DNA from: Saccharicrinis aurantiacus
Lineage (GTDB): Bacteria > Bacteroidota > Bacteroidia > Bacteroidales > Marinilabiliaceae
Direction: 5' to 3'
Assembly (NCBI RefSeq): GCF_001660705.2
Contig: NZ_LYBV02000031.1
Location: 62,001-126,000, forward strand
DNA length: 64,000 bases
In this document: piece after piece, positions 1 to 7,842 of the stretch
Layout: each line of letters begins with the position of its first letter
Position numbering within the stretch: the first letter of the stretch is position 1
Position numbers and translations under genes: made by a program
The notes under the pieces: generated by a model
What the model saw: the letters and a program-made list of their open reading frames with translations, nothing else
Told to the model about the DNA's origin: nothing
Databases searched by the model: none

Positions 1-438
1 AATTACAATATTGTTATTTATTTGTAAAGGATTTTTAGTATCCCCACTAATAATAGTATTGGGAAATACGCTAAAGAAGGTACTATCTGTGATAAGTGTA
101 TTTAATTTCACATGTGGTATTTCTTTAGTACTAAAGCTATTTTGGTCCGTATAGAAAACAGTTGCATTCTCTATTGAAGCAAACCGTTCAGGTAACTTTT
201 TAGCTAAAATTCCAGATGTTAGGTTGTTTATTTTACCACTTTGTTTATCTAGTGAATAGATCTGGTAAATATTCTCTGAATAGGGGTAAAAATCATCATA
301 AGAAGTTTCATATTTAAGCCAATAAAGTGTTGGTATAAAACATGCAAGTGCCAATGCTAAACCCAAAATACTTATGAATGAGTGGGTTTTGTATTTCCAT
401 ATATTTGATAGGCTATGTTTCAGTATAGAAGATGTCAT
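1..438 (-). CDS. ABC transporter permease, N-terminal part (MacB/FtsX type), runs off the window
   Basis: The reverse strand is open from an ATG at 438 to the window edge. The protein begins MTSSILKHSLSNIWKYKT and then has one strongly hydrophobic segment (about residues 18-40). A periplasmic-looking region follows, with the YETSYDDFYPYSENIYQI stretch typical of Bacteroidota FtsX/MacB-type permeases, which have a large extracytoplasmic domain after the first helix. Family knowledge: these pair with a LolD/MacB-like ATPase to export substrates or drive periplasmic machinery. The ATPase gene just upstream (491-709) is truncated, so this permease may be an orphan or part of a decaying operon. 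The C-terminal helices lie outside the window. Confidence 0.75.
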   Translation of the reverse strand, partial: MTSSILKHSLSNIWKYKTHSFISILGLALALACFIPTLYWLKYETSYDDFYPYSENIYQIYSLDKQSGKINNLTSGILAKKLPERFASIENATVFYTDQNSFSTKEIPHVKLNTLITDSTFFSVFPNTIISGDTKNPLQINNNIVI

Positions 439-490
439 AAAAGTACGTTTTATTAGTATATGATAAACGGATAATGGATTAAAGAAAAGT

Positions 491-709
491 TTAATAACTC
501 GCTACCTCTTTTCCATTAAAGTAGTATTTACCTTTTGAAAGATTATTTAGTAAACCAATAATGTTTAATAGTGTAGGTTTACCGCACCCCGTTGGACCCA
601 TAATGGCTGAGAATTCGCTTTCTTTAAGATATAAAGATGCGTTATTTAAAGCGGTTGTTTCAACATCTTCGGTATAGAATACTTTTGACAATTGTTCTGT
701 TTTAATCAT
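491..709 (-). pseudogene. Truncated ABC transporter ATPase (LolD/MacB-like remnant)
   Basis: The 72 codons match only the first third of a roughly 225-residue ABC ATPase: the N-terminal strand (MIKTEQLSKVFYTEDVETTALNNASL) and the Walker A region. The Walker A motif reads GPTGCGKPT, where the family has GxSGxGKST. The Ser/Thr after the lysine, which coordinates Mg-ATP, is therefore a proline. The frame stops soon after (GKEVASY-stop), and the Q-loop, signature and Walker B are missing. The partner permease starts 52 bases downstream, so the rest is not displaced nearby. I read this as an inactivated gene; an assembly error deleting about 150 codons is the alternative. Confidence 0.75.
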
Positions 710-850
710 GGTAGATTATTTTTTAGAGTTTGCTCTTCTTCTAACAGGTATCATGCTTAAAATGTACCAAGATTGTAATATGCTGATAATGTACATGTAA
801 GCGTTTTTTTATGTATTTTAATGTGTCTATTTATTTAACACATGGTGTAA

Positions 851-936
851 AAATATTTGACATGACCAGATGTCAGGAACATTTTAACTGCAATTAGAAA
901 AAATGAAATAGAAATATTTGACATTGACAATGTTCA
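851..936. promoter_or_regulatory. Pair of operator-like palindromes sharing AAATATTTGACAT
   Basis: AAATATTTGACAT occurs at 851-863 and again at 912-924, 61 bp apart. The first copy runs into the inverted repeat TGACAT-6nt-ATGTCA (858-875). The second runs into ACATTGACAATGT (921-933), whose 5-bp arms are perfect. Two similar palindromes at regular spacing about 150-225 bp upstream of the reverse-strand ABC remnant suggest a dimeric repressor site. The binding factor is unknown. Confidence 0.35.
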
Positions 937-1572
937 CTTTAATATAAATAGGCTCTGATTTTATATTGTATTACTAATGCCGCAGTTGATTGAATATTTA
1001 CTTTTAATAATCAAATATAAATCACACTATATATTATAAAACACATCATATTGCTACTGAAATATAAAGAGCCCTATTAACCCCCCCCTACCGCATAAGT
1101 CCTCTCGTGTGGTAAATTATAGTAACCCATGCTAGCGCCCATTTAAAACCGTGCAATAAGCAAGCAGTAAAGTTTAGCCTTGCATAAGATGGTTTGTAAC
1201 CCGGCTATTTAAAAGTTAAAACAATAGAGTATTGGCACCTTTCCATAAAGTATCCACAATACAAATCCTATTACTCTTATTGCATCATGGCAACAATGTA
1301 AAATTTCCCTTTAAACAACTTCAATAATAAACACCTATCAACAAGTGTATTAAACAAAAATTATTATATTAGATGTAGTAAAACTTTAACAAATCCCTTA
1401 TGAAACGTATCCAAGGCCCAATGTCCAAACTAAGCCCTCAAAACCCAAAATCCATTGTTATATTCTGTAGCAATACCATCATCAAACAAAAAACATAGTT
1501 GTATAAACTATCCTGCACATTTTACTTATCACCATAGTACTTTATACGAATCGGATTATTGAATTTTAGGCT

Positions 1573-1799
1573 TATCCCATATGGGCGAAAGTCCAATGTA
1601 TTGCCTGAAGCCATAATCTAAATAGATTATTGGCCAAATTCTCGCCGGAAGTGCTTTGCGTATATAGATTATAGGCAAAATTCTTTCCTGAAGTGCTTTG
1701 CGTATATACGATAATGCTAAAAGTTGTGCCGGAAGGCAATATCCCATATGGGCGAAGGCTATTTGCTTCGCCGGTAGCCATAATCTATATGGGATATGC
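1573..1799. repeat. Compound direct/inverted repeat cluster upstream of the DUF6261-like gene
   Basis: Three repeat classes interleave. A 17-bp exact direct repeat around the palindrome CCCATATGGG lies at 1573-1589 and 1740-1756. A 19-bp exact direct repeat, GAAGTGCTTTGCGTATATA, lies at 1648-1666 and 1690-1708. A motif GCCATAATCTA appears forward at 1610-1620 and 1777-1787 and, in variant form, inverted at 1623-1634 and 1665-1676. The 1608-1634 pair can fold as a hairpin. The cluster ends about 180 bp before the start at 1977. It may be a small interspersed element or a multi-site control region. Confidence 0.6.
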
Positions 1800-1976
1800 C
1801 CAAAATAGTAGAAGGTTAAAATGTATTTAGGAGTTGGTTCATTATCAGTAATTTACGATATGAGGTTGTTTTTTATAAAATCATAGTTCTGTAACAAAGA
1901 GCCATTTTACCGATGCTATTACCCATTGAATGATAGAAATAATAATCCTCTTAATAAATAATCTAAATTAAAATTT

Positions 1977-2690
1977 ATGGAAAAAATTCAGAAGATAAGA
2001 ACAGATATTCGGGTTGCTGAACTAGCTGGTTTAGGTCAAATTTGCTTAGGCGAGTTTAGTGCAGAACTTATTGAAAGTGATGCCAATCTAGCTAATATAG
2101 TATCAAAGGCATCGCCTATAGTTGATGCGATAGTTGATGCCATGAATAAGGATGAGGTGTCCTTAAGTTTACAGGATAAAGACTCTGGTAGAGACAGTAC
2201 CTATAAGTCTATTGTTTACCTAGTACGCGGTTATTTGCACCATCCTGATGCCAATGTAGCTGCGGCGGCCCAAAAGGTGGATGCCATTATTAAGAAATAT
2301 GGTTTTGAGCTTATTGAGGTAGGTTATGTTCCGCAGTCGGCATTAATAAAGTCGTTTTTAGCGGATATGAATGCGGCTGAACTGAAGGCTGCAATAGATA
2401 TATTAGTGGGTGTTGGTGCCTTGCTTATCACGCTAGATACGCAGGAAATGGAGTTTTTAGCCTTTCAGAAAGAGAATGCGACTCAACTAAACGCCAAGCT
2501 TGAGAGTGCCAATGCATCGGAGCTAAAGCAAGAATTAATAAAACTGTTGAACGGAAAGTTAATTGTTTATCTGCGTGGTATGCAAGCCATTCAGTTAGCA
2601 AATTACAAAGTACCCTGTGCAAATATTGCCAAGTACATTAACGATGCCAACGAAGTGGTGCGTCAGCGCCGATTAAGTAAAGTAGCTTAA
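1977..2690 (+). CDS. DUF6261-like protein of unknown function
   Basis: This is a 237-residue, mostly helical, soluble-looking protein with no signal peptide or membrane segment. I do not recognise a function. Layout and motifs, such as a central 'D..S.RD..Y..L......L....N..V..AA..V' stretch near residues 66-105, resemble the DUF6261 family of Bacteroidota; that assignment is from memory and tentative. The product of 19012-19752 has the same architecture, so the window seems to carry two paralogs. The gene stands alone, with a repeat cluster upstream and a hairpin terminator just after the stop. Confidence 0.7.
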   Translation: MEKIQKIRTDIRVAELAGLGQICLGEFSAELIESDANLANIVSKASPIVDAIVDAMNKDEVSLSLQDKDSGRDSTYKSIVYLVRGYLHHPDANVAAAAQKVDAIIKKYGFELIEVGYVPQSALIKSFLADMNAAELKAAIDILVGVGALLITLDTQEMEFLAFQKENATQLNAKLESANASELKQELIKLLNGKLIVYLRGMQAIQLANYKVPCANIAKYINDANEVVRQRRLSKVA

Positions 2691-2712
2691 AACTGTACAG
2701 AGAGGATTATTG

Positions 2713-2742
2713 AGCCAGTTCGTTTTTACGTACTGGCTTTCT
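2713..2742. terminator. Hairpin terminator between convergent genes
   Basis: Perfect 7-bp arms AGCCAGT/ACTGGCT (2713-2719 and 2732-2738) are followed by a T-rich tract. The hairpin sits between the stops of 1977-2690 and 2748-4439 and could end transcription in either direction. Confidence 0.7.
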
Positions 2743-2747
2743 TATTT

Positions 2748-4439
2748 CTACTTATTCATGTTGTTTAGTGCTTCAGATACATTAATGGCGTAATCACCAA
2801 TTTTTTCACACTCCGTAATTAAATCGGTAAAAATTGTGCCAGCCTCATAGGTGTATTCTTTTTCATTCAAATACTGTAGGTGTTCCGTTTTAAGCTGGTA
2901 GTAGTACTGATTTATTTCCGTTTCAATCTTTTCAGCTTTCTCTATTCTTACTTTTTTCTCATCAATGCTCAAGTTATGCTGCATCACTAAAAGTGCTTCT
3001 TCAGCTTTGTGCAACATCTGATCTACACGTTCCATAATAAGAGGCGAGAAATGTATTTTATTCTTGTGCATTCGGTTAATGATGCGCGCTATATTAAAGC
3101 TGCTATCTCCAATACTTTCAAGGTCGCTTACTAATTTAAGCATTGAGCGGATGCGTTTTCGGCTTAATTCACTCAGTTTACCCTGCGATACTTTAGCTAA
3201 ATAATTGGCAATTTCAACTTCAACATCATCACTAATCGATTCGTATTTGGCAATACTATTAAACAGTTTGCTATGTTTCTTTTCGTTCTCTTCAGCAAAT
3301 AAGCGTCGGTTAAAGCCCAACATTTTATTGGTATGTTTTGCATAAAACTGAAGCTCTTTTTTAGCCTGCAATATCGATAGCTCCGAAGTAGAGAGCATTC
3401 CAGTGGTAATATATCTTAGCTTAAACTCCTCTCCTTCTTCACCCTTGTGCTGCACAATATCAATTACCAAGCGCGATACCAATGGCACAAAACCAATAAA
3501 TAAAATAAGATTGATCAGGTTAAAGGTTGTATGAAAAAGTGCCAAGCTAAAAGGAATTAAAGCTTGCGGATTTTTAGTTTCAATGCGACTGTTATTGGCT
3601 ATAATACCTTCAATAAACTCGGTGAACGGTGTAAATATGCAAAGCATCCATGCCACCCCAACTAAGTTAAATAATAAGTGAAATCGGGCTGTTCTTTTTG
3701 CCGATACATTGGCAATGGTTGCGGCAATATTTGGTGTAATGGTAGTTCCAATGTTTTCGCCTAATATCATGGCTGCACCCAACTCGTAGCTAATCCAACC
3801 CTGATTACACATTACAAAAGTAATGGCCATGGTAACACCCGATGACTGAATAATTACAGTAATAATACAGCCTATGAGTAAAAACACCAAAACAGAACCA
3901 AAACCTAAATTGGTATAATCTGATAAAAACTGAAGTATACTTGGGTTATCATTAATATCGGGTACCGAATTCTGAATAAAGCTTAAACTCACAAATAATA
4001 TTGAGAACCCAATAATGGCTTCTCCCCATGAGCGATGACGAGGTCTTTTAGAAAAAACCAAAGGGAATCCTACCGCCATTAACGGCAAGGCATACTCGGC
4101 AAAATTAAACCTGAAGCCCACCAGCGAAATTAACCAACCCGTTACTGTGGTACCTACATTGGCACCCATAACCACTCCAATAGATTCAACCAGTGAAACC
4201 AAGCCAGCGTTTACAAAGCTTACTACCATTAAAACGGTAGCACTAGATGATTGAATGGTTGCTGAAACAACAAAACCCGTTAATACACCTAAAAAACGAT
4301 TGGATGTCATTGCAGCAAAAATGCTTCGCATCTTTGATCCAGCTACTTTTTGAACTGCTTCACTCATCAACTTCATTCCGTAAAGGAATAAACCAATGGC
4401 TCCAATAAACTTCAGTAAATCTAATAAAGAATACTCCAT
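2748..4439 (-). CDS. Na/Pi cotransporter family protein with PhoU-like C-terminal domain
   Basis: The 563-residue inner-membrane protein carries the duplicated family signature: ATIQSSSATVL at about residues 60-70, and VIIQSSGVTMAI near 195 in the second inverted repeat. About eight to ten hydrophobic segments fill residues 1-330. A helical PhoU-like domain fills about 345-560 (for example LVSDLESIGDSSFNIARIINR and LITECEKIGDYAINVSEAL). Family knowledge: these move phosphate, or another anion, with sodium and are usually 530-570 residues long. Length and signatures are complete. It is monocistronic, with a TATTTTTG box upstream on its own strand. The substrate is inferred from the family only. 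Confidence 0.9.
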   Translation of the reverse strand: MEYSLLDLLKFIGAIGLFLYGMKLMSEAVQKVAGSKMRSIFAAMTSNRFLGVLTGFVVSATIQSSSATVLMVVSFVNAGLVSLVESIGVVMGANVGTTVTGWLISLVGFRFNFAEYALPLMAVGFPLVFSKRPRHRSWGEAIIGFSILFVSLSFIQNSVPDINDNPSILQFLSDYTNLGFGSVLVFLLIGCIITVIIQSSGVTMAITFVMCNQGWISYELGAAMILGENIGTTITPNIAATIANVSAKRTARFHLLFNLVGVAWMLCIFTPFTEFIEGIIANNSRIETKNPQALIPFSLALFHTTFNLINLILFIGFVPLVSRLVIDIVQHKGEEGEEFKLRYITTGMLSTSELSILQAKKELQFYAKHTNKMLGFNRRLFAEENEKKHSKLFNSIAKYESISDDVEVEIANYLAKVSQGKLSELSRKRIRSMLKLVSDLESIGDSSFNIARIINRMHKNKIHFSPLIMERVDQMLHKAEEALLVMQHNLSIDEKKVRIEKAEKIETEINQYYYQLKTEHLQYLNEKEYTYEAGTIFTDLITECEKIGDYAINVSEALNNMNK

Positions 4440-4486
4440 GAGGGTTTCAATAGTGTTTTTAAAACTTATTCAATCGTATTGAAACA

Positions 4487-4494
4487 CAAAAATA
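4487..4494 (-). promoter_or_regulatory. Bacteroidota -7 box (TATTTTTG) for the Na/Pi transporter
   Basis: Read on the reverse strand the bases are TATTTTTG, matching the Bacteroidota -7 consensus TAnnTTTG, 48 bases upstream of the start at 4439. No clear -33 TTTG partner is visible. Confidence 0.4.
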
Positions 4495-4998
4495 GAAACA
4501 TTTTTTATCCTTAAGCTAGGCAATGTGTTAATATTCCTATTTTATTCTTTAAAAGCACCTAAAGCAATGATGCACGATTAAATTAAAGCAATTAGAAAGC
4601 TTTCTGAATGCGAATTATTATTCTACTACAGTGTTGAATATACGGAAGTATCGTTGGCTTAAAAAGAGGAGTGCTATTATGTGGCGAAGAAGAAAGTCAG
4701 CAGAGTTTGGAGTGCTTGGAAAGAACTAACTTATTCGAGGCTTGTTTGTTGTGCTTGTGATGTTAGTTTTTGCCTATTAGCAAATCAGTAGCGAGTGGAT
4801 GCATCGATCGGGTAATATCTGACCACATAATCGCAACATACAATTCATCCATAGAAAAAATGGGATGCCATTGTAATTCCGGACTTAATGAGTCTTCTAG
4901 TATTTTTGCTAAGCTATCCATCTCAATCAAATTTAGTTTCAATTTGTATTTCACAGAGTTATAATCAATATTTGTGCCAAAGGATAAATATTTTGAGC
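4495..4998. other. Intergenic region with no assured gene
   Basis: This stretch separates the divergent transporter and HD-hydrolase genes. It holds the presumed promoters for both. One reverse-strand frame (52 codons, 4763-4918) reads somewhat like a protein but has no recognised family; it is discussed as a finding rather than called. Confidence 0.5.
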
Positions 4999-5598
4999 AT
5001 GGAAGATTCAACATCAGTTCGTTTAATGAAGCAACTACAATTTATTGCTGAAATTGATAAGGTAAAGCAAATAATTAGGCAAACATTATTATTAGATAAA
5101 AGCAGGCAAGAGAATGATGCTGAGCACTCTTGGCATATGGCTATGGCCGTATTTATTTTACATGAACATGCCAATGAAACGGACATTGATTTAGTGAAGT
5201 CAGTTAAGATGGCATTGATACACGATATTGTTGAGATTGATGCTGGCGATGTTTTTGCTTATGATACCGCCGGGCATCACAATAAGTTTGAAAACGAATT
5301 AAAAGCTTCGGAACGTATTTTTGGCTTATTGCCCGATGATCAGGCTGCAGAATACAAACAATTATGGCTCGAGTTTGAGAAAGGTGAAACAAACGAGGCT
5401 AAATTTGTAGGTGCAATTGATAAGTTTATGCCTATTTATCACAATTATTTAACCGAAGGACAACAATGGCATAAGCATGGTGTTACTTCTGAAATGGTTC
5501 TTAAAAGAAATCAACCCTTGCAGCAAGGGTCAGATATATTATGGGCCAGGGTAAATGAATTTATTGAAGAGTGTAAAGAAAAAGGAATTTTAGAATAA
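4999..5598 (+). CDS. HD-domain hydrolase (YfbR-like 5'-nucleotidase type)
   Basis: The 199-residue protein has the metal-binding HD pattern: His in AEHSWHMAMAV (about residue 38), the His-Asp pair in ALIHDIVEIDAGD (about 76-77) and a downstream Asp in GAIDKFMP. Family knowledge: YfbR-like proteins dephosphorylate deoxynucleoside 5'-monophosphates, and length and motif order fit. I chose MEDSTSVRLMKQ at 4999. The frame runs back to 4888, but the extra N-terminus is hydrophobic and atypical and overlaps the likely promoter. The next gene starts 5 bases after the stop, so it is probably in an operon with 5604 and 5938. The exact substrate is not visible. Confidence 0.85.
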   Translation: MEDSTSVRLMKQLQFIAEIDKVKQIIRQTLLLDKSRQENDAEHSWHMAMAVFILHEHANETDIDLVKSVKMALIHDIVEIDAGDVFAYDTAGHHNKFENELKASERIFGLLPDDQAAEYKQLWLEFEKGETNEAKFVGAIDKFMPIYHNYLTEGQQWHKHGVTSEMVLKRNQPLQQGSDILWARVNEFIEECKEKGILE

Positions 5599-5603
5599 AA
5601 ATC

Positions 5604-5936
5604 ATGAGCGATAAAAGTAACGAGTGGGAAGAACTTCTTATAAAAGTAAGTAAGCGTTTTAATGTATTGGCCGATTTTGATTTTCTGCTATTTATAATTG
5701 GTATTCAGGAGCGTGGACAAGGGTTTCAGAAATATGAGAAGCAAGACAAAATGGACATGATTAATTTGGCGCGCTGTGTACTTTTTGAACAATGTGGTTA
5801 TTACAAACAAAAAGGTGTTGACGAAGAAGGTTGGCCTGAGTTTGAGGTATTGAAAAAGGTAGAAGATATTGCTCCATCAGAAAGAGAGGCAATGTTAAAA
5901 AAGGCTATGATCGCTTATTTAAACGATAAATTATAA
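5604..5936 (+). CDS. Conserved-looking hypothetical protein, 110 residues
   Basis: This is a small, charged, helical cytosolic protein with no motif I can name. Its most distinctive part is the FDFLLFIIGIQERGQGFQKYEKQDKMDMINLARCVLFEQCGYY segment, roughly residues 24-66. It sits 5 bases after the HD hydrolase and 1 base before the dehydrogenase-like gene, so co-translation with both is likely. That tight packing is the main clue to its role. A small accessory subunit is possible but unproven. Confidence 0.7.
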   Translation: MSDKSNEWEELLIKVSKRFNVLADFDFLLFIIGIQERGQGFQKYEKQDKMDMINLARCVLFEQCGYYKQKGVDEEGWPEFEVLKKVEDIAPSEREAMLKKAMIAYLNDKL

Positions 5937-5937
5937 G

Positions 5938-6846
5938 ATGTTTAATAAAATTGTAGTAGTTGATAAGGCAGGTCTTCACCAATGGGCAATAGAAGAGCTG
6001 CAGGAACTAAGCGTAAATCCGATTGTACAGTTTGAGGATGATCCGAGTAAGGATGAAATCACTTTAGAGAGAATTAAAGATGCCGACTGCGTTTTTGTAT
6101 CGTGGCGAACACCCATTAGAGAAAATGTACTTAAACAGTGTAGCAACATCAAGTATATTGGGATGTGTTGTAGCCTATACGATAGCAAATCGGCCAATGT
6201 TGATGTGGATTATGCCAATCAGAATAACATTGTAGTTAAGGGAATTCGAGATTATGGCGATGAGGGCGTTATTGAATTTATAATATCAGAAACCATCCAA
6301 CTCATTAAAGGTCTTGGTAAAAACATGTGGCGTAATGAGCCTGTGGAATTAACACGTCGTAAAATTGGCATTATCGGAATGGGCACAACCGGCCTCATGC
6401 TTGCCAATCGCTTTGCTGCCTTTGGCGCTGAGATATTCTATTATTCGCGCCGAAGAAATAGGGAAGCTGATAGCTTAGGTTATCAATTTCTGCCTTTAAA
6501 CGAGTTACTGCATACAGCGGAGATTGTATCTACCCATCTTCCTAAAAAAACATCTCTTATGGGAGAGCAAGAGTTTAAGCACTTTGGGAATGGAAAGATT
6601 TTAATAAACACATCATTAGGTTTAACTTTTGACAAGAATGCTTTTGAACAGTGGATTGAGAAAGAAGGTAATTTTGCTATTTTTGACGGCGAAGGAATAA
6701 AGCCGCATGCCAATTCTTTCTTTAAATATGATAATATTATTGCATCAAGCTTAACAACCGGATTCACTAAGGAAGCCAAAGTACGTTTAATGCAAAAGGT
6801 ACTTGAAAATGTAAAAGAGTTTGCTGCCGAACTGATCATTAATTAA
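5938..6846 (+). CDS. D-2-hydroxyacid dehydrogenase-like NAD(P)-binding protein lacking catalytic residues
   Basis: The 302-residue protein has a two-domain D-2-hydroxyacid dehydrogenase layout. A substrate-type domain spans about 1-100. A Rossmann domain follows, with GIIGMGTTGLMLANRF near residues 143-158. The active-site positions have changed: the usual N-x-A-R-G reads INTSLG, so Arg becomes Leu, and the usual T-P-H-I-A reads SSLTTG, so the catalytic His becomes Leu. The acidic partner is also not in its usual context. It probably binds NAD(P) but is unlikely to run the classic 2-keto acid reduction. It follows the 110-residue gene by 1 base and ends at a strong hairpin (6866-6909). Confidence 0.8.
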   Translation: MFNKIVVVDKAGLHQWAIEELQELSVNPIVQFEDDPSKDEITLERIKDADCVFVSWRTPIRENVLKQCSNIKYIGMCCSLYDSKSANVDVDYANQNNIVVKGIRDYGDEGVIEFIISETIQLIKGLGKNMWRNEPVELTRRKIGIIGMGTTGLMLANRFAAFGAEIFYYSRRRNREADSLGYQFLPLNELLHTAEIVSTHLPKKTSLMGEQEFKHFGNGKILINTSLGLTFDKNAFEQWIEKEGNFAIFDGEGIKPHANSFFKYDNIIASSLTTGFTKEAKVRLMQKVLENVKEFAAELIIN

Positions 6847-6865
6847 CGATATAAAACGAACATGC

Positions 6866-6909
6866 AAATTTGATTATCCCAATTGACACACAGTGGGATG
6901 ATCAAATTT
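6866..6909 (+). terminator. Long hairpin terminator after the HD/dehydrogenase operon
   Basis: Arms at 6866-6881 and 6894-6909 pair over 16 bases with a single G-T wobble around a 12-base loop. The 3' side is only moderately T-rich, so a bidirectional or pause role is possible. It lies 19 bases after the stop at 6846. Confidence 0.65.
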
Positions 6910-6918
6910 ATTTGTGAG

Positions 6919-6938
6919 CCTGCCTAACGGAAGACAGG
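6919..6938. repeat. Degenerate CCTGCC...GGCAGG palindromic repeat, copy 1
   Basis: CCTGCCT and AGACAGG face each other across six bases, a one-mismatch version of the GC-rich palindrome at 15855-15870. It stands out against the AT-rich background. Similar CCTGCC-type palindromes are, to my knowledge, dispersed in many Bacteroidota genomes. It lies 35 bp upstream of the cyclophilin gene. Confidence 0.45.
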
Positions 6939-6972
6939 TTCCATATGGCAAATGAAAATAAATTATAAACAC

Positions 6973-7839
6973 ATGAAAAAATTACTTTCCATCCTTTTAT
7001 TTATTACAGCCGTTTCTTTAATGGGTTGTGCTGAAAAAGGTAATGAGCCAATTGTGCTGATAAAAACTAAATTTGGTAACATGAAGGTGCGCCTTTTTAA
7101 TGATACCCCAGCACACCGCGATAATTTTTTAAAGTTGGTAGATGAGGGAATTATTGATAGCACACTTTTTCATAGAGTTATTGATGGATTTATGATTCAA
7201 GGTGGAGATCCTGATTCAAAAAATGCAAAACAAGGAGCCCCTCTTGGGAAAGGTGGTCCGGGTTATACCATTCCTGCGGAGATTGATTATCCAAAGCATT
7301 TTCATAAAAAGGGCGCCTTGTCGGCAGCACGACAAGGAGATAGAGTAAATCCAGAGAAACGTTCTTCAGGTTCGCAGTTTTACATTGTGCAAGGAGAAAT
7401 TATTGAAGATGATGAGTTGGTACAAATTGAAAATAGAGGAAAAGACCAACAACGCAGAAAAATATTTAACGAGTTGTTAGAACAATATAACGATAGTTTA
7501 GATGCTTTACAGCGTGCAAACAAGCAGGCTGAGGTAATGCAATTGCAGCAAAAAATTATGGCTGAGGTAAATGTTATTTACGAGCAACAAACTCCTTATG
7601 AAATGCCAAGCGAAGTGAAGGAAGCTTATAAAACCATTGGTGGTACGCCTCGTTTAGACGACAGTTATACTGTATTTGGCCAGCTTATTGATGATAAAAC
7701 GCTATTTGAAAAGGTACAATCTCTGTTTGGTAAGAAATTCGGTTTCGAAGTATTGGATGCTATTGCCGCTCAAGAATGCGATGGTCGCGATAGGCCAATA
7801 GAAGATATTCAAATGCGCGTAAAAGTTTTAAAAAGATAG
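6973..7839 (+). CDS. Cyclophilin-type peptidyl-prolyl isomerase lipoprotein
   Basis: The protein starts MKKLLSILLFITAVSLMGC, a lipoprotein signal with the acylated cysteine at residue 19; an in-frame ATG at 6952 gives a less typical leader. The cyclophilin fold covers about residues 27-288, with active-site residues in FHRVIDGFMIQGG (Arg68, Phe73, Gln76) and SGSQFYIVQG. An insert of about 85 residues, charged and helical, interrupts the fold before DDSYTVFGQLID. Family knowledge: it speeds proline cis-trans isomerisation during folding of exported proteins, so here it should act in the periplasm, tethered to a membrane. It leads a three-gene cyclophilin operon (next gene after 3 bases). Confidence 0.9.
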   Translation: MKKLLSILLFITAVSLMGCAEKGNEPIVLIKTKFGNMKVRLFNDTPAHRDNFLKLVDEGIIDSTLFHRVIDGFMIQGGDPDSKNAKQGAPLGKGGPGYTIPAEIDYPKHFHKKGALSAARQGDRVNPEKRSSGSQFYIVQGEIIEDDELVQIENRGKDQQRRKIFNELLEQYNDSLDALQRANKQAEVMQLQQKIMAEVNVIYEQQTPYEMPSEVKEAYKTIGGTPRLDDSYTVFGQLIDDKTLFEKVQSLFGKKFGFEVLDAIAAQECDGRDRPIEDIQMRVKVLKR

Positions 7840-7842
7840 TTT

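Larger units (their letters stand above)
710..1976. other. Gene-free AT-rich region, 1.27 kb
   Basis: No open frame here resembles a protein. Short frames over 1556-1781 run through repeats and do not look real. The region holds two operator-like palindromes (858-875 and 921-933), a run of C at 1081-1087, and a dense repeat cluster (1573-1799). The 1.27 kb of non-coding DNA beside a broken ABC gene suggests a decayed accessory segment. Confidence 0.6.

Noticed and set aside
1081-1087. Run of seven C as a phase-variable tract
   Set aside because: It is in gene-free DNA with no promoter or frame that a length change would affect.
1556-1781. Two overlapping reverse frames of 63 and 69 codons
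   Set aside because: They run through the direct and inverted repeats at 1573-1799, and their internal repeats mirror the DNA repeats. No start signal or protein family is evident.
4888-4998. Longer N-terminus for the HD hydrolase
   Set aside because: The added residues are hydrophobic and unlike the family, and the region is needed for the promoter. The ATG at 4999 gives the expected length.
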